A stretch of 64,000 nt of DNA from Rhytidiadelphus loreus (lineage: Eukaryota; Streptophyta; Bryopsida; Hypnales; Hylocomiaceae), in NCBI GenBank assembly GCA_947034895.1, contig OX344763.1:81735093-81799092 (forward strand), in the 5' to 3' direction. Under the pieces are notes generated by a model. The model worked only from the letters and a program-made list of their open reading frames with translations. It was not told the DNA's origin and made no database searches. The position numbers and the translations under genes are program-made. Positions 52,862-63,436 of this stretch are shown here, piece after piece (the first letter of the stretch is position 1; each line of letters starts with the position of its first letter).

Positions 52862-54623
52862 TTAATGTCCAAGTTGCAAATGGCCTAAGCTCTTGCAATT
52901 AGGAAAAGAATATATGATTTGTGAAATTGTGAGGAACCCTAGGCAAGAATAAGAAAAATGGAATAAGCCATGCCCTGTATTTACAAGCGCATGAATCCCG
53001 AACTCATGAAATTTGAACGTGAAAGAGTGAAAACAATTTAATGTCCAAGTTGCAAATGGCCTAAGCTCTTGCAATTAGGAAAAGAATATATGATTTGTGA
53101 AATTGTGTGGAACTTTCGGCAAGAATAAGAAAAATGGAATAAGCCATGCCCTGTATTTACAAGCGCATGAATCCCGAACTCATGAAATTTGAACGTGAAA
53201 GAGTGAAAACAATTTAATGTCCAAGTTGCAAATGGCCTAAGCTCTTGCAATTAGGAAAAGAATATATGATTTGTGAAATTGTGTGGAACTTTCGGCAAGA
53301 ATAAGAAAAATGGAATAAGCCATGCCCTGTATTTACAAGCGCATGAATCCCGAACTCATGAAATTTGAACGTGAAAGAGTGAAAACAATTTAATGTCCAA
53401 GTTGCAAATGGCCTAAGCTCTTGCAATTAGGAAAAGAATATATGATTTGTGAAATTGTGTGGAACTTTCGGCAAGAATAAGAAAAATGGAATAAGCCATG
53501 CCCTGTATTTAAAAGCGCATGAATCCCGAACTCATGAAATTTGAACGTGAAAGAGTGAAAACAATTTAATGTCCAAGTTGAAAATGGCCTAAGCTCTTGC
53601 AATTAGGAAAAGAATATATGATTTGTGAAATTGTGTGGAACTTTCGGCAAGAATAAGAAAAATGGAATAAGCCATGCCCTGTATTTACAAGCGCATGAAT
53701 CCCGAACTCATGAAATTTGAACGTGAAAGAGTGAAAACAATTTAATGTCCAAGTTGCAAATGGCCTAAGCTCTTGCAATTAGGAAAAGAATATATGATTT
53801 GTGAAATGGTGTGGAACTTTCGGCAAGAATATTAAGAAATGGAATAAGCCATGCCCTGTATTTAAAAGCGCATGAATCCCGAACTCATGAAATTTGAACG
53901 TGAAAGAGTGAAAACAATTTAATGTCCAAGTTGCAAATGGCCTAAGCTCTTGCAATTAGGAAAAGAATATATGATTTGTGAAATTGTGAGGAACCCTAGG
54001 CAAGAATAAGAAAAATGGAATAAGCCATGCCCTGTATTTAAAAGCGCATGAATCCCGAACTCATGAAATTTGAACGTGAAAGAGTGAAAACAATTTAATG
54101 TCCAAGTTGCAAATGGCCTAAGCTCTTGCAATTAGGAAAAGAATATATGATTTGTGAAATGGTGTGGAACTTTCGGCAAGAATATTAAGAAATGGAATAA
54201 GCCATGCCCTGTATTTACAAGCGCATGAATCCCGAACTCATGAAATTTGAACGTGAAAGAGTGAAAACAATTTAATGTCCAAGTTGCAAATGGCCTAAGC
54301 TCTTGCAATTAGGAAAAGAATATATGATTTGTGAAATTGTGTGGAACTTTCGGCAAGAATAAGAAAAATGGAATAAGCCATGCCCTGTATTTAAAAGCGC
54401 ATGAATCCCGAACTCATGAAATTTGAACGTGAAAGAGTGAAAACAATTTAATGTCCAAGTTGCAAATGGCCTAAGCTCTTGCAATTAGGAAAAGAATATA
54501 TGATTTGTGAAATTGTGTGGAACTTTCGGCAAGAATAAGAAAAATGGAATAAGCCATGCCCTGTATTTACAAGCGCATGAATCCCGAACTCATGAAATTT
54601 GAACGTGAAAGAGTGAAAACAAT
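52862..54623. repeat. 10-monomer higher-order unit, copy 2 (1,762 bp)
   Basis: Order: G, S, S, S, S, F, G, F, S, S. CAAGTTGAAA at 53574 and TTGTGAGGAA at 53984 are each 1,763 bp after their partners. The last monomer is S instead of F, which makes the unit one base shorter. Confidence 0.9.
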
Positions 54624-56564
54624 TTAATGTCCAAATTGCAAATGGCCTAAGCTCTTGCAATTAGGAAAAGAATATATGATTTGTGAAATTGTGAGGAACC
54701 CTAGGCAAGAATAAGAAAAATGGAATAAGCCATGCCCTGTATTTAAAAGCGCATGAATCCCGAACTCATGAAATTTGAACGTGAAAGAGTGAAAACAATT
54801 TAATGTCCAAGTTGCAAATGGCCTAAGCTCTTGCAATTAGGAAAAGAATATATGATTTGTGAAATTGTGTGGAACTTTCGGCAAGAATAAGAAAAATGGA
54901 ATAAGCCATGCCCTGTATTTAAAAGGGCATGAATCCCGAACTCATGAAATTTGAACTTGAAAGAGTGAAAACAATTTAATGTCCAAGTTGCAAATGGCCT
55001 AAGCTCTTGCAATTAGGAAAAGAATATATGATTTGTGAAATCGTGTGGAATCCTAGGCAAGAATAAAAAAAAATGGAATAAGCCATGCCCTGTATTTAAA
55101 AGCGCATGAATCCCGAACTCATGAAATTTGAACGTGAAAGAGTGAAAACAATTTAATGTCCTAGTTGCAAATGGCCTAAGCTCTTGCAATTAGGAAAAGA
55201 ATATATGATTTGTGAAATCGTGTGGAATCCTAGGCAAGAATAAAAAAAAATGGAATAAGCCATGCCCTGTATTTACAAGCGCATGAATCCCGAACTCATG
55301 AAATTTGAACGTGAAAGAGTGAAAACAATTTAATGTCCAAGTTGCAAATGGCCTAAGCTCTTGCAATTAGGAAAAGAATATATGATTTGTGAAATTGTGT
55401 GGAACTTTCGGCAAGAATATTAAGAAATGGAATAAGCCATGCCCTGTATTTAAAAGCGCATGAATCCCGAACTCATGAAATTTGAACGTGAAAGAGTGAA
55501 AACAATTTAATGTCCAAGTTGCAAATGGCCTAAGCTCTTGCAATTAGGAAAAGAATATATGATTTGTGAAATTGTGTGGAACTTTCGGCAAGAATAAGAA
55601 AAATGGAATAAGCCATGCCCTGTATTTAAAAGCGCATGAATCCCGAACTCATGAAATTTGAACGTGAAAGAGTGAAAACAATTTAATGTCCAAGTTGCAA
55701 ATGGCCTAAGCTCTTGCAATTAGGAAAAGAATATATGATTTGTGAAATCGTGTGGAATCCTAGGCAAGAATAAAAAAAAATGGAATAAGCCATGCCCTGT
55801 ATTTAAAAGCGCATGAATCCCGAACTCATGAAATTTAAACGTGAAAGAGTGAAAACAATTTAATGTCCAAGTTGCAAATGGCCTAAGCTCTTGCAATTAG
55901 GAAAAGAATATATGATTTGTGAAATGGTGTGGAACTTTCGGCAAGAATATTAAGAAATGGAATAAGCCATGCCCTGTATTTAAAAGCGCATGAATCCCGA
56001 ACTCATGAAATTTGAACGTGAAAGAGTGAAAACAATTTAATGTCCAAGTTGCAAATGGCCTAAGCTCTTGCAATTAGGAAAAGAATATATGATTTGTGAA
56101 ATTGTGTGGAACTTTCGGCAAGAATAAGAAAAATGGAATAAGCCATGCCCTGTATTTAAAAGCGCATGAATCCCGAACTCATGAAATTTGAACGTGAAAG
56201 AGTGAAAACAATTTAATGTCCAAGTTGCAAATGGCCTAAGCTCTTGCAATTAAGAAAAGAATATATGATTTGTGAAATTGTGTGGAACCCTAGGCAAGAA
56301 TAAGAAAAATGGAATAAGCCATGCCCTGTATTTAAAAGCGCATGAATCCCGAACTCATGAAATTTGAACGTGAAAGAGTGAAAACAATTTAATGTCCAAG
56401 TTGCAAATGGCCTAAGCTCTTGCAATTAGGAAAAGAATATATGATTTGTGAAATTGTGTGGAACTTTTGGCATGAATAAAAAAAATGGAATAAGCCATGC
56501 CCTGTATTTAAAAGGGCATGAATCCCGAACTCATGAAATTTGAACTTGAAAGAGTGAAAACAAT
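54624..56564. repeat. Mixed 11-monomer block
   Basis: Order: G, S, C, C, S/F hybrid (55330), S, C, F, S, G, H. The S at 54800 and the following C pair repeat features of 50570-50922 (AAAGGGCATG with AACTTGAAAG, then CCTAGTTGC), an offset of 4,230 bp or 24 monomers. The last class F monomer of the window is at 55860, and the first class H is at 56389. Confidence 0.86.
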
Positions 56565-57972
56565 TTAATGTCCAAGTTGCAAATGGCCTAAGCTCTTGCA
56601 ATTAGGAAAAGAATATATGATTTGTGAAATTGTGTGGAACTTTCGGCAAGAATAAGAAAAATGGAATAAGCCATGCCCTGTATTTAAAAGCGCATGAATC
56701 CCGAACTCATGAAATTTGAACGTGAAAGAGTGAAAACAATTTAATGTCCAAGTTGCAAATGGCCTAAGCTCTTGCAATTAAGAAAAGAATATATGATTTG
56801 TGAAATTGTGTGGAACCCTAGGCAAGAATAAGAAAAATGGAATAAGCCATGCCCTGTATTTACAAGCGCATGAATCCCGAACTCATGAAATTTGAACGTG
56901 AAAGAGTGAAAACAATTTAATGTCCAAGTTGCAAATGGCCTAAGCTCTTGCAATTAGGAAAAGAATATATGATTTGTGAAATTGTGTGGAACTTTCGGCA
57001 AGAATAAGAAAAATGGAATAAGCCATGCCCTGTATTTAAAAGCGCATGAATCCCGAACTCATGAAATTTGAACGTGAAAGAGTGAAAACAATTTAATGTC
57101 CAAGTTGCAAATGGCCTAAGCTCTTGCAATTAAGAAAAGAATATATGATTTGTGAAATTGTGTGGAACCCTAGGCAAGAATAAGAAAAATGGAATAAGCC
57201 ATGCCCTGTATTTACAAGCGCATGAATCCCGAACTCATGAAATTTGAACGTGAAAGAGTGAAAACAATTTAATGTCCAAGTTGCAAATGGCCTAAGCTCT
57301 TGCAATTAGGAAAAGAATATATGATTTGTGAAATTGTGTGGAACTTTCGGCATGAATAAGAAAAATGGAATAAGCCATGCCCTGTATTTAAAAGCGCATG
57401 AATCCCGAACTCATGAAATTTGAACGTGAAAGAGTGAAAACAATTTAATGTCCAAGTTGCAAATGGCCTAAGCTCTTGCAATTAGGAAAAGAATATATGA
57501 TTTGTGAAATTGTGTGGAACTTTCGGCAAGAATAAGAAAAATGGAATAAGCCATGCCCTGTATTTACAAGCGCATGAATCCCGAACTCATGAAATTTGAA
57601 CGTGAAAGAGTGAAAACAATTTAATGTCCAAGTTGCAAATGGCCTAAGCTCTTGCAATTAGGAAAAGAATATATGATTTGTGAAATTGTGTGGAACTTTC
57701 GGCAAGAATAAGAAAAATGGAATAAGCCATGCCCTGTATTTACAAGCGCATGAATCCCGAACTCATGAAATTTGAACGTGAAAGAGTGAAAACAATTTAA
57801 TGTCCAAGTTGCAAATGGCCTAAGCTCTTGCAATTAGGAAAAGAATATATGATTTGTGAAATTGTGTGGAACTTTCGGCAAGAATAAGAAAAATGGAATA
57901 AGCCATGCCCTGTATTTAAAAGCGCATGAATCCCGAACTCATGAAATTTGAACGTGAAAGAGTGAAAACAAT
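56565..57972. repeat. 8-monomer block, copy 1 of a 3,172 bp-offset duplication
   Basis: Order: S, G, S, G, S, S, S, S. Both G monomers have ATTAAG and ACAAGC. The fifth monomer carries TTCGGCATGAATAAG near 57346. The series recurs at 59737-61144. Confidence 0.88.
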
Positions 57973-58503
57973 TTAATGTCCAAGTTGCAAATGGCCTAAG
58001 CTCTTGCAATTAGGAAAAGAATATATGATTTGTGAAATTGTGTGGAACTTTCGGCAAGAATAAGAAAAAATGGAATAAGCCATGCCCTGTATTTAAAAGG
58101 GCATGAATCCCGAACTCATGAAATTTGAACGTGAAAGAGTGAAAACAATTTAATGTCCAAGTTGCAAATGGCCTAAGCTCTTGCAATTAGGAAAAGAATA
58201 TATGATTTGTGAAATTGTGTGGAACTTTCGGCAAGAATAATAAGAAATGGAATAAGCCATGCCCTGTATTTAAAAGGGCATGAATCCCGAACTCATGAAA
58301 TTTGAACTTGAAAGAGTGAAAACAATTTAATGTCCAAGTTGCAAATGGCCTAAGCTCTTGCAATTAGGAAAAGAATATATGATTTGTGAAATTGTGTGGA
58401 ACTTTCGGCAAGGATAATAAGAAATGGAATAAGCCATGCCCTGTATTTAAAAGGGCATGAATCCCGAACTCATGAAATTTGAACGTGAAAGAGTGAAAAC
58501 AAT
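57973..58503. repeat. Trimer of 177 bp monomers with perfect hairpin arms, copy 1
   Basis: Three monomers with AATAAGAAAAAATGG, then AATAATAAGAAATGG, then AGGATAATAAGAAATGG. All have AAAGGGCATG and so a perfect 8 bp stem; the second also has AACTTGAAAG. The same trimer occurs at 62906-63436, an offset of 4,933 bp, and is missing from the intervening duplicate. Confidence 0.88.
58081..58105. other. Perfect 8 bp hairpin (CATGCCCT / AGGGCATG)
   Basis: CATGCCCT at 58081-58088 and AGGGCATG at 58098-58105 are exact reverse complements around a nine-base loop. The G at monomer position 127, in place of the usual C, repairs the mismatch found in ordinary monomers. Confidence 0.85.
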
Positions 58504-59736
58504 TTAATGTCCAAGTTGCAAATGGCCTAAGCTCTTGCAATTAGGAAAAGAATATATGATTTGTGAAATTGTGTGGAAGTTTTGGCATGAATAAAAAAAA
58601 TGGAATAAGCCATGCCCTGTATTTAAAAGCGCATGAATCCCGAAATCATGAAATTTGAACGTGAAAGAGTGAAAACAATTTAATGTCCAAGTTGCAAATG
58701 GCCTAAGCTCTTGCAATTAGGAAAAGAATATATGATTTGTGAAATTGTGTGGAATCCTAGGCAAGAATAAAAAAAATGGAATATGCCATGCCCTGTATTT
58801 AAAAGCGCATGAATCCCGAACTCATGAAATTTGAACGTGAAAGAGTGAAAACAATTTAATGTCCAAGTTGCAAATGGCCTAAGCTCTTGCAATTAGGAAA
58901 AGAATATATGATTTGTGAAATTGTGTGGAACTTTTGGCATGAATAAAAAAAATGGAATAAGCCATGCCCTGTATTTAAAAGCGCATGAATCCCGAACTCA
59001 TGAAATTTGAACTTGAAAGAGTGAAAACAATTTAATGTCCAAGTTGCAAATGGCCTAAGCTCTTGCAATTAGGAAAAGAATATATGATTTGTGAAATTGT
59101 GTGGAATGCTAGGCAAGATTAAAAAAAATGGAATATGCCATGCCCTGTATTTAAAAGCGCATGAATCCCGAACTCATGAAATTTGAACGTGAAAGAGTGA
59201 AAACAATTTAATGTCCAAGTTGCAAATGGCCTAAGCTCTTGGAATTAGGAAAAGAATATATGATTTGTGAAATTGTGTGGAATCCTAGGCAAGAATAAAA
59301 AAAATGGAATATGCCATGCCCTGTATTTAAAAGCGCATGAATCCCGAACTCATGAAATTTGAACGTGAAAGAGTGAAAACAATTTAATGTCCAAGTTGCA
59401 AATGGCCTAAGCTCTTGCAATTAAGAAAAGAATATATGATTTGTGAAATTGTGTGGAACTTTCGGCAAGAATAAAAAAAATGGAATAAGCCATGCCCTGT
59501 ATTTAAAAGGGCATGAATCCCGAACTCATGAAATTTGAACGTGAAAGAGTGAAAACAATTTAATGTCCAAGTTGCAAATGGCCTAAGCTCTTGCAATTAG
59601 GAAAAGAATATATGATTTGTGAAATTGTGTGGAACTTTCGGCAAGAATAATAAAAAATGGAATAAGCCATGCCCTGTATTTAAAAGCGCATGAATCCCGA
59701 ACTCATGAAATTTGAACGTGAAAGAGTGAAAACAAT
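58504..59736. repeat. 7-monomer block, copy 1 of a 2,641 bp-offset duplication
   Basis: Order: H-like (AAGTTTTGGCATG, with CCCGAAATCATG), D, H (with AACTTGAAAG), a D variant (ATGCTAGGCAAGATT), D, an S-like monomer with A8 and AAAGGGCATG, then one with AATAATAAAAAATGG. All seven recur at 61145-62377. TTGGAATT near 59240 is private to this copy. Confidence 0.88.
58856..59031. repeat. Exemplar class H monomer (176 bp)
   Basis: ACTTTTGGCATGAAT followed by eight As. Compared with class S, the CpG in TTTCGG has become TG (TTTTGG) and CAAG has become CATG. The class is confined to 56.4-62.7 kb. Confidence 0.88.
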
Positions 59737-61144
59737 TTAATGTCCAAGTTGCAAATGGCCTAAGCTCTTGCAATTAGGAAAAGAATATATGATTTGTGAA
59801 ATTGTGTGGAACTTTCGGCAAGAATAAGAAAAATGGAATAAGCCATGCCCTGTATTTAAAAGGGCATGAATCCCGAACTCATGAAATTTGAACTTGAAAG
59901 AGTGAAAACAATTTAATGTCCAAGTTGCAAATGGCCTAAGCTCTTGCAATTAGGAAAAGAATATATGATTTGTGAAATTGTGTGGAACCCTAGGCAAGAA
60001 TAAGAAAAATGGAATAAGCCATGCCCTGTATTTACAAGCGCATGAATCCCGAACTCATGAAATTTGAACGTGAAAGAGTGAAAACAATTTAATGTCCAAG
60101 TTGCAAATGGCCTAAGCTCTTGCAATTAGGAAAAGAATATATGATTTGTGAAATTGTGTGGAACTTTCGGCAAGAATAAGAAAAATGGAATAAGCCATGC
60201 CCTGTATTTAAAAGCGCATGAATCCCGAACTCATGAAATTTGAACGTGAAAGAGTGAAAACAATTTAATGTCCAAGTTGCAAATGGCCTAAGCTCTTGCA
60301 ATTAAGAAAAGAATATATGATTTGTGAAATTGTGTGGAACCCTAGGCAAGAATAAGAAAAATGGAATAAGCCATGCCCTGTATTTACAAGCGCATGAATC
60401 CCGAACTCATGAAATTTGAACGTGAAAGAGTGAAAACAATTTAATGTCCAAGTTGCAAATGGCCTAAGCTCTTGCAATTAGGAAAAGAATATATGATTTG
60501 TGAAATTGTGTGGAACTTTCGGCATGAATAAGAAAAATGGAATAAGCCATGCCCTGTATTTAAAAGCGCATGAATCCCGAACTCATGAAATTTGAACGTG
60601 AAAGAGTGAAAACAATTTAATGTCCAAGTTGCAAATGGCCTAAGCTCTTGCAATTAGGAAAAGAATATATGATTTGTGAAATTGTGTGGAACTTTCGGCA
60701 AGAATAAGAAAAATGGAATAAGCCATGCCCTGTATTTACAAGCGCATGAATCCCGAACTCATGAAATTTGAACGTGAAAGAGTGAAAACAATTTAATGTC
60801 CAAGTTGCAAATGGCCTAAGCTCTTGCAATTAGGAAAAGAATATATGATTTGTGAAATTGTGTGGAACTTTCGGCAAGAATAAGAAAAATGGAATAAGCC
60901 ATGCCCTGTATTTACAAGCGCATGAATCCCGAACTCATGAAATTTGAACGTGAAAGAGTGAAAACAATTTAATGTCCAAGTTGCAAATGGCCTAAGCTCT
61001 TGCAATTAGGAAAAGAATATATGATTTGTGAAATGGTGTGGAACTTTCGGCAAGAATAAGAAAAATGGAATAAGCCATGCCCTGTATTTAAAAGCGCATG
61101 AATCCCGAACTCATGAAATTTGAACGTGAAAGAGTGAAAACAAT
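59737..61144. repeat. 8-monomer block, copy 2 of the 3,172 bp-offset duplication
   Basis: Class order as at 56565-57972. TTCGGCATGAATAAG near 60518 matches its partner. The first monomer here has AAAGGGCATG and AACTTGAAAG, and the last has ATGGTG with S-class tags, both unlike copy 1. This places conversion or exchange points at the block edges. Confidence 0.87.
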
Positions 61145-62377
61145 TTAATGTCCAAGTTGCAAATGGCCTAAGCTCTTGCAATTAGGAAAAGAATATATGA
61201 TTTGTGAAATTGTGTGGAAGTTTTGGCATGAATAAAAAAAATGGAATAAGCCATGCCCTGTATTTAAAAGCGCATGAATCCCGAAATCATGAAATTTGAA
61301 CGTGAAAGAGTGAAAACAATTTAATGTCCAAGTTGCAAATGGCCTAAGCTCTTGCAATTAGGAAAAGAATATATGATTTGTGAAATTGTGTGGAATCCTA
61401 GGCAAGAATAAAAAAAATGGAATATGCCATGCCCTGTATTTAAAAGCGCATGAATCCCGAACTCATGAAATTTGAACGTGAAAGAGTGAAAACAATTTAA
61501 TGTCCAAGTTGCAAATGGCCTAAGCTCTTGCAATTAGGAAAAGAATATATGATTTGTGAAATTGTGTGGAACTTTTGGCATGAATAAAAAAAATGGAATA
61601 AGCCATGCCCTGTATTTAAAAGCGCATGAATCCCGAACTCATGAAATTTGAACTTGAAAGAGTGAAAACAATTTAATGTCCAAGTTGCAAATGGCCTAAG
61701 CTCTTGCAATTAGGAAAAGAATATATGATTTGTGAAATTGTGTGGAATGCTAGGCAAGATTAAAAAAAATGGAATATGCCATGCCCTGTATTTAAAAGCG
61801 CATGAATCCCGAACTCATGAAATTTGAACGTGAAAGAGTGAAAACAATTTAATGTCCAAGTTGCAAATGGCCTAAGCTCTTGCAATTAGGAAAAGAATAT
61901 ATGATTTGTGAAATTGTGTGGAATCCTAGGCAAGAATAAAAAAAATGGAATATGCCATGCCCTGTATTTAAAAGCGCATGAATCCCGAACTCATGAAATT
62001 TGAACGTGAAAGAGTGAAAACAATTTAATGTCCAAGTTGCAAATGGCCTAAGCTCTTGCAATTAAGAAAAGAATATATGATTTGTGAAATTGTGTGGAAC
62101 TTTCGGCAAGAATAAAAAAAATGGAATAAGCCATGCCCTGTATTTAAAAGGGCATGAATCCCGAACTCATGAAATTTGAACGTGAAAGAGTGAAAACAAT
62201 TTAATGTCCAAGTTGCAAATGGCCTAAGCTCTTGCAATTAGGAAAAGAATATATGATTTGTGAAATTGTGTGGAACTTTCGGCAAGAATAATAAAAAATG
62301 GAATAAGCCATGCCCTGTATTTAAAAGCGCATGAATCCCGAACTCATGAAATTTGAACGTGAAAGAGTGAAAACAAT
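61145..62377. repeat. 7-monomer block, copy 2 of the 2,641 bp-offset duplication
   Basis: All seven monomer variants of 58504-59736 recur in order, including CCCGAAATCATG and ATGCTAGGCAAGATT. The 531 bp trimer that precedes copy 1 is absent before this copy. Confidence 0.88.
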
Positions 62378-62905
62378 TTAATGTCCAAGTTGCAAATGGC
62401 CTAAGCTCTTGCAATTAGGAAAAGAATATATGATTTGTGAAATTGTGTGGAACTTTCGGCAAGAATAAGAAAAATGGAATAAGCCATGCCCTGTATTTAC
62501 AAGCGCATGAATCCCGAACCCATGAAATTTGAACGTGAAAGAGTGAAAACAATTTAATGTCCAAGTTGCAAATGGCCTAAGCTCTTGCAATTAGGAAAAG
62601 AATATATGATTTGTGAAATTGTGTGGAACTTTTGGCATGAATAAAAAAAATGGAATAAGCCATGCCCTGTATTTAAAAGCGCATGAATCCCGAACTCATG
62701 AAATTTGAACGTGAAAGAGTGAAAACAATTTAATGTCCAAGTTGCAAATGGCCTAAGCTCTTGCAATTAGGAAAAGAATATATGATTTGTGAAATTGTGT
62801 GGAACTTTCGGCAAGAATAAGAAAAATGGAATAAGCCATGCCCTGTATTTTAAAGCGCATGAATCCCGAACTCATGAAATTTGAACGTGAAAGAGTGAAA
62901 ACAAT
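62378..62905. repeat. Three linking monomers (S, H, S)
   Basis: The first has the private change CCCGAACCCATG near 62514. The third has TATTTTAAAGCGC near 62847, otherwise a mark of class I. Confidence 0.86.
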
Positions 62906-63436
62906 TTAATGTCCAAGTTGCAAATGGCCTAAGCTCTTGCAATTAGGAAAAGAATATATGATTTGTGAAATTGTGTGGAACTTTCGGCAAGAATAAGAAA
63001 AAATGGAATAAGCCATGCCCTGTATTTAAAAGGGCATGAATCCCGAACTCATGAAATTTGAACGTGAAAGAGTGAAAACAATTTAATGTCCAAGTTGCAA
63101 ATGGCCTAAGCTCTTGCAATTAGGAAAAGAATATATGATTTGTGAAATTGTGTGGAACTTTCGGCAAGAATAATAAGAAATGGAATAAGCCATGCCCTGT
63201 ATTTAAAAGGGCATGAATCCCGAACTCATGAAATTTGAACTTGAAAGAGTGAAAACAATTTAATGTCCAAGTTGCAAATGGCCTAAGCTCTTGCAATTAG
63301 GAAAAGAATATATGATTTGTGAAATTGTGTGGAACTTTCGGCAAGGATAATAAGAAATGGAATAAGCCATGCCCTGTATTTAAAAGGGCATGAATCCCGA
63401 ACTCATGAAATTTGAACGTGAAAGAGTGAAAACAAT
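62906..63436. repeat. Trimer of 177 bp monomers with perfect hairpin arms, copy 2
   Basis: The three variants of 57973-58503 in the same order, including AGGATAATAAG near 63345 and AACTTGAAAG in the second. A D monomer follows, whereas copy 1 is followed by the H-like monomer. Confidence 0.88.
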
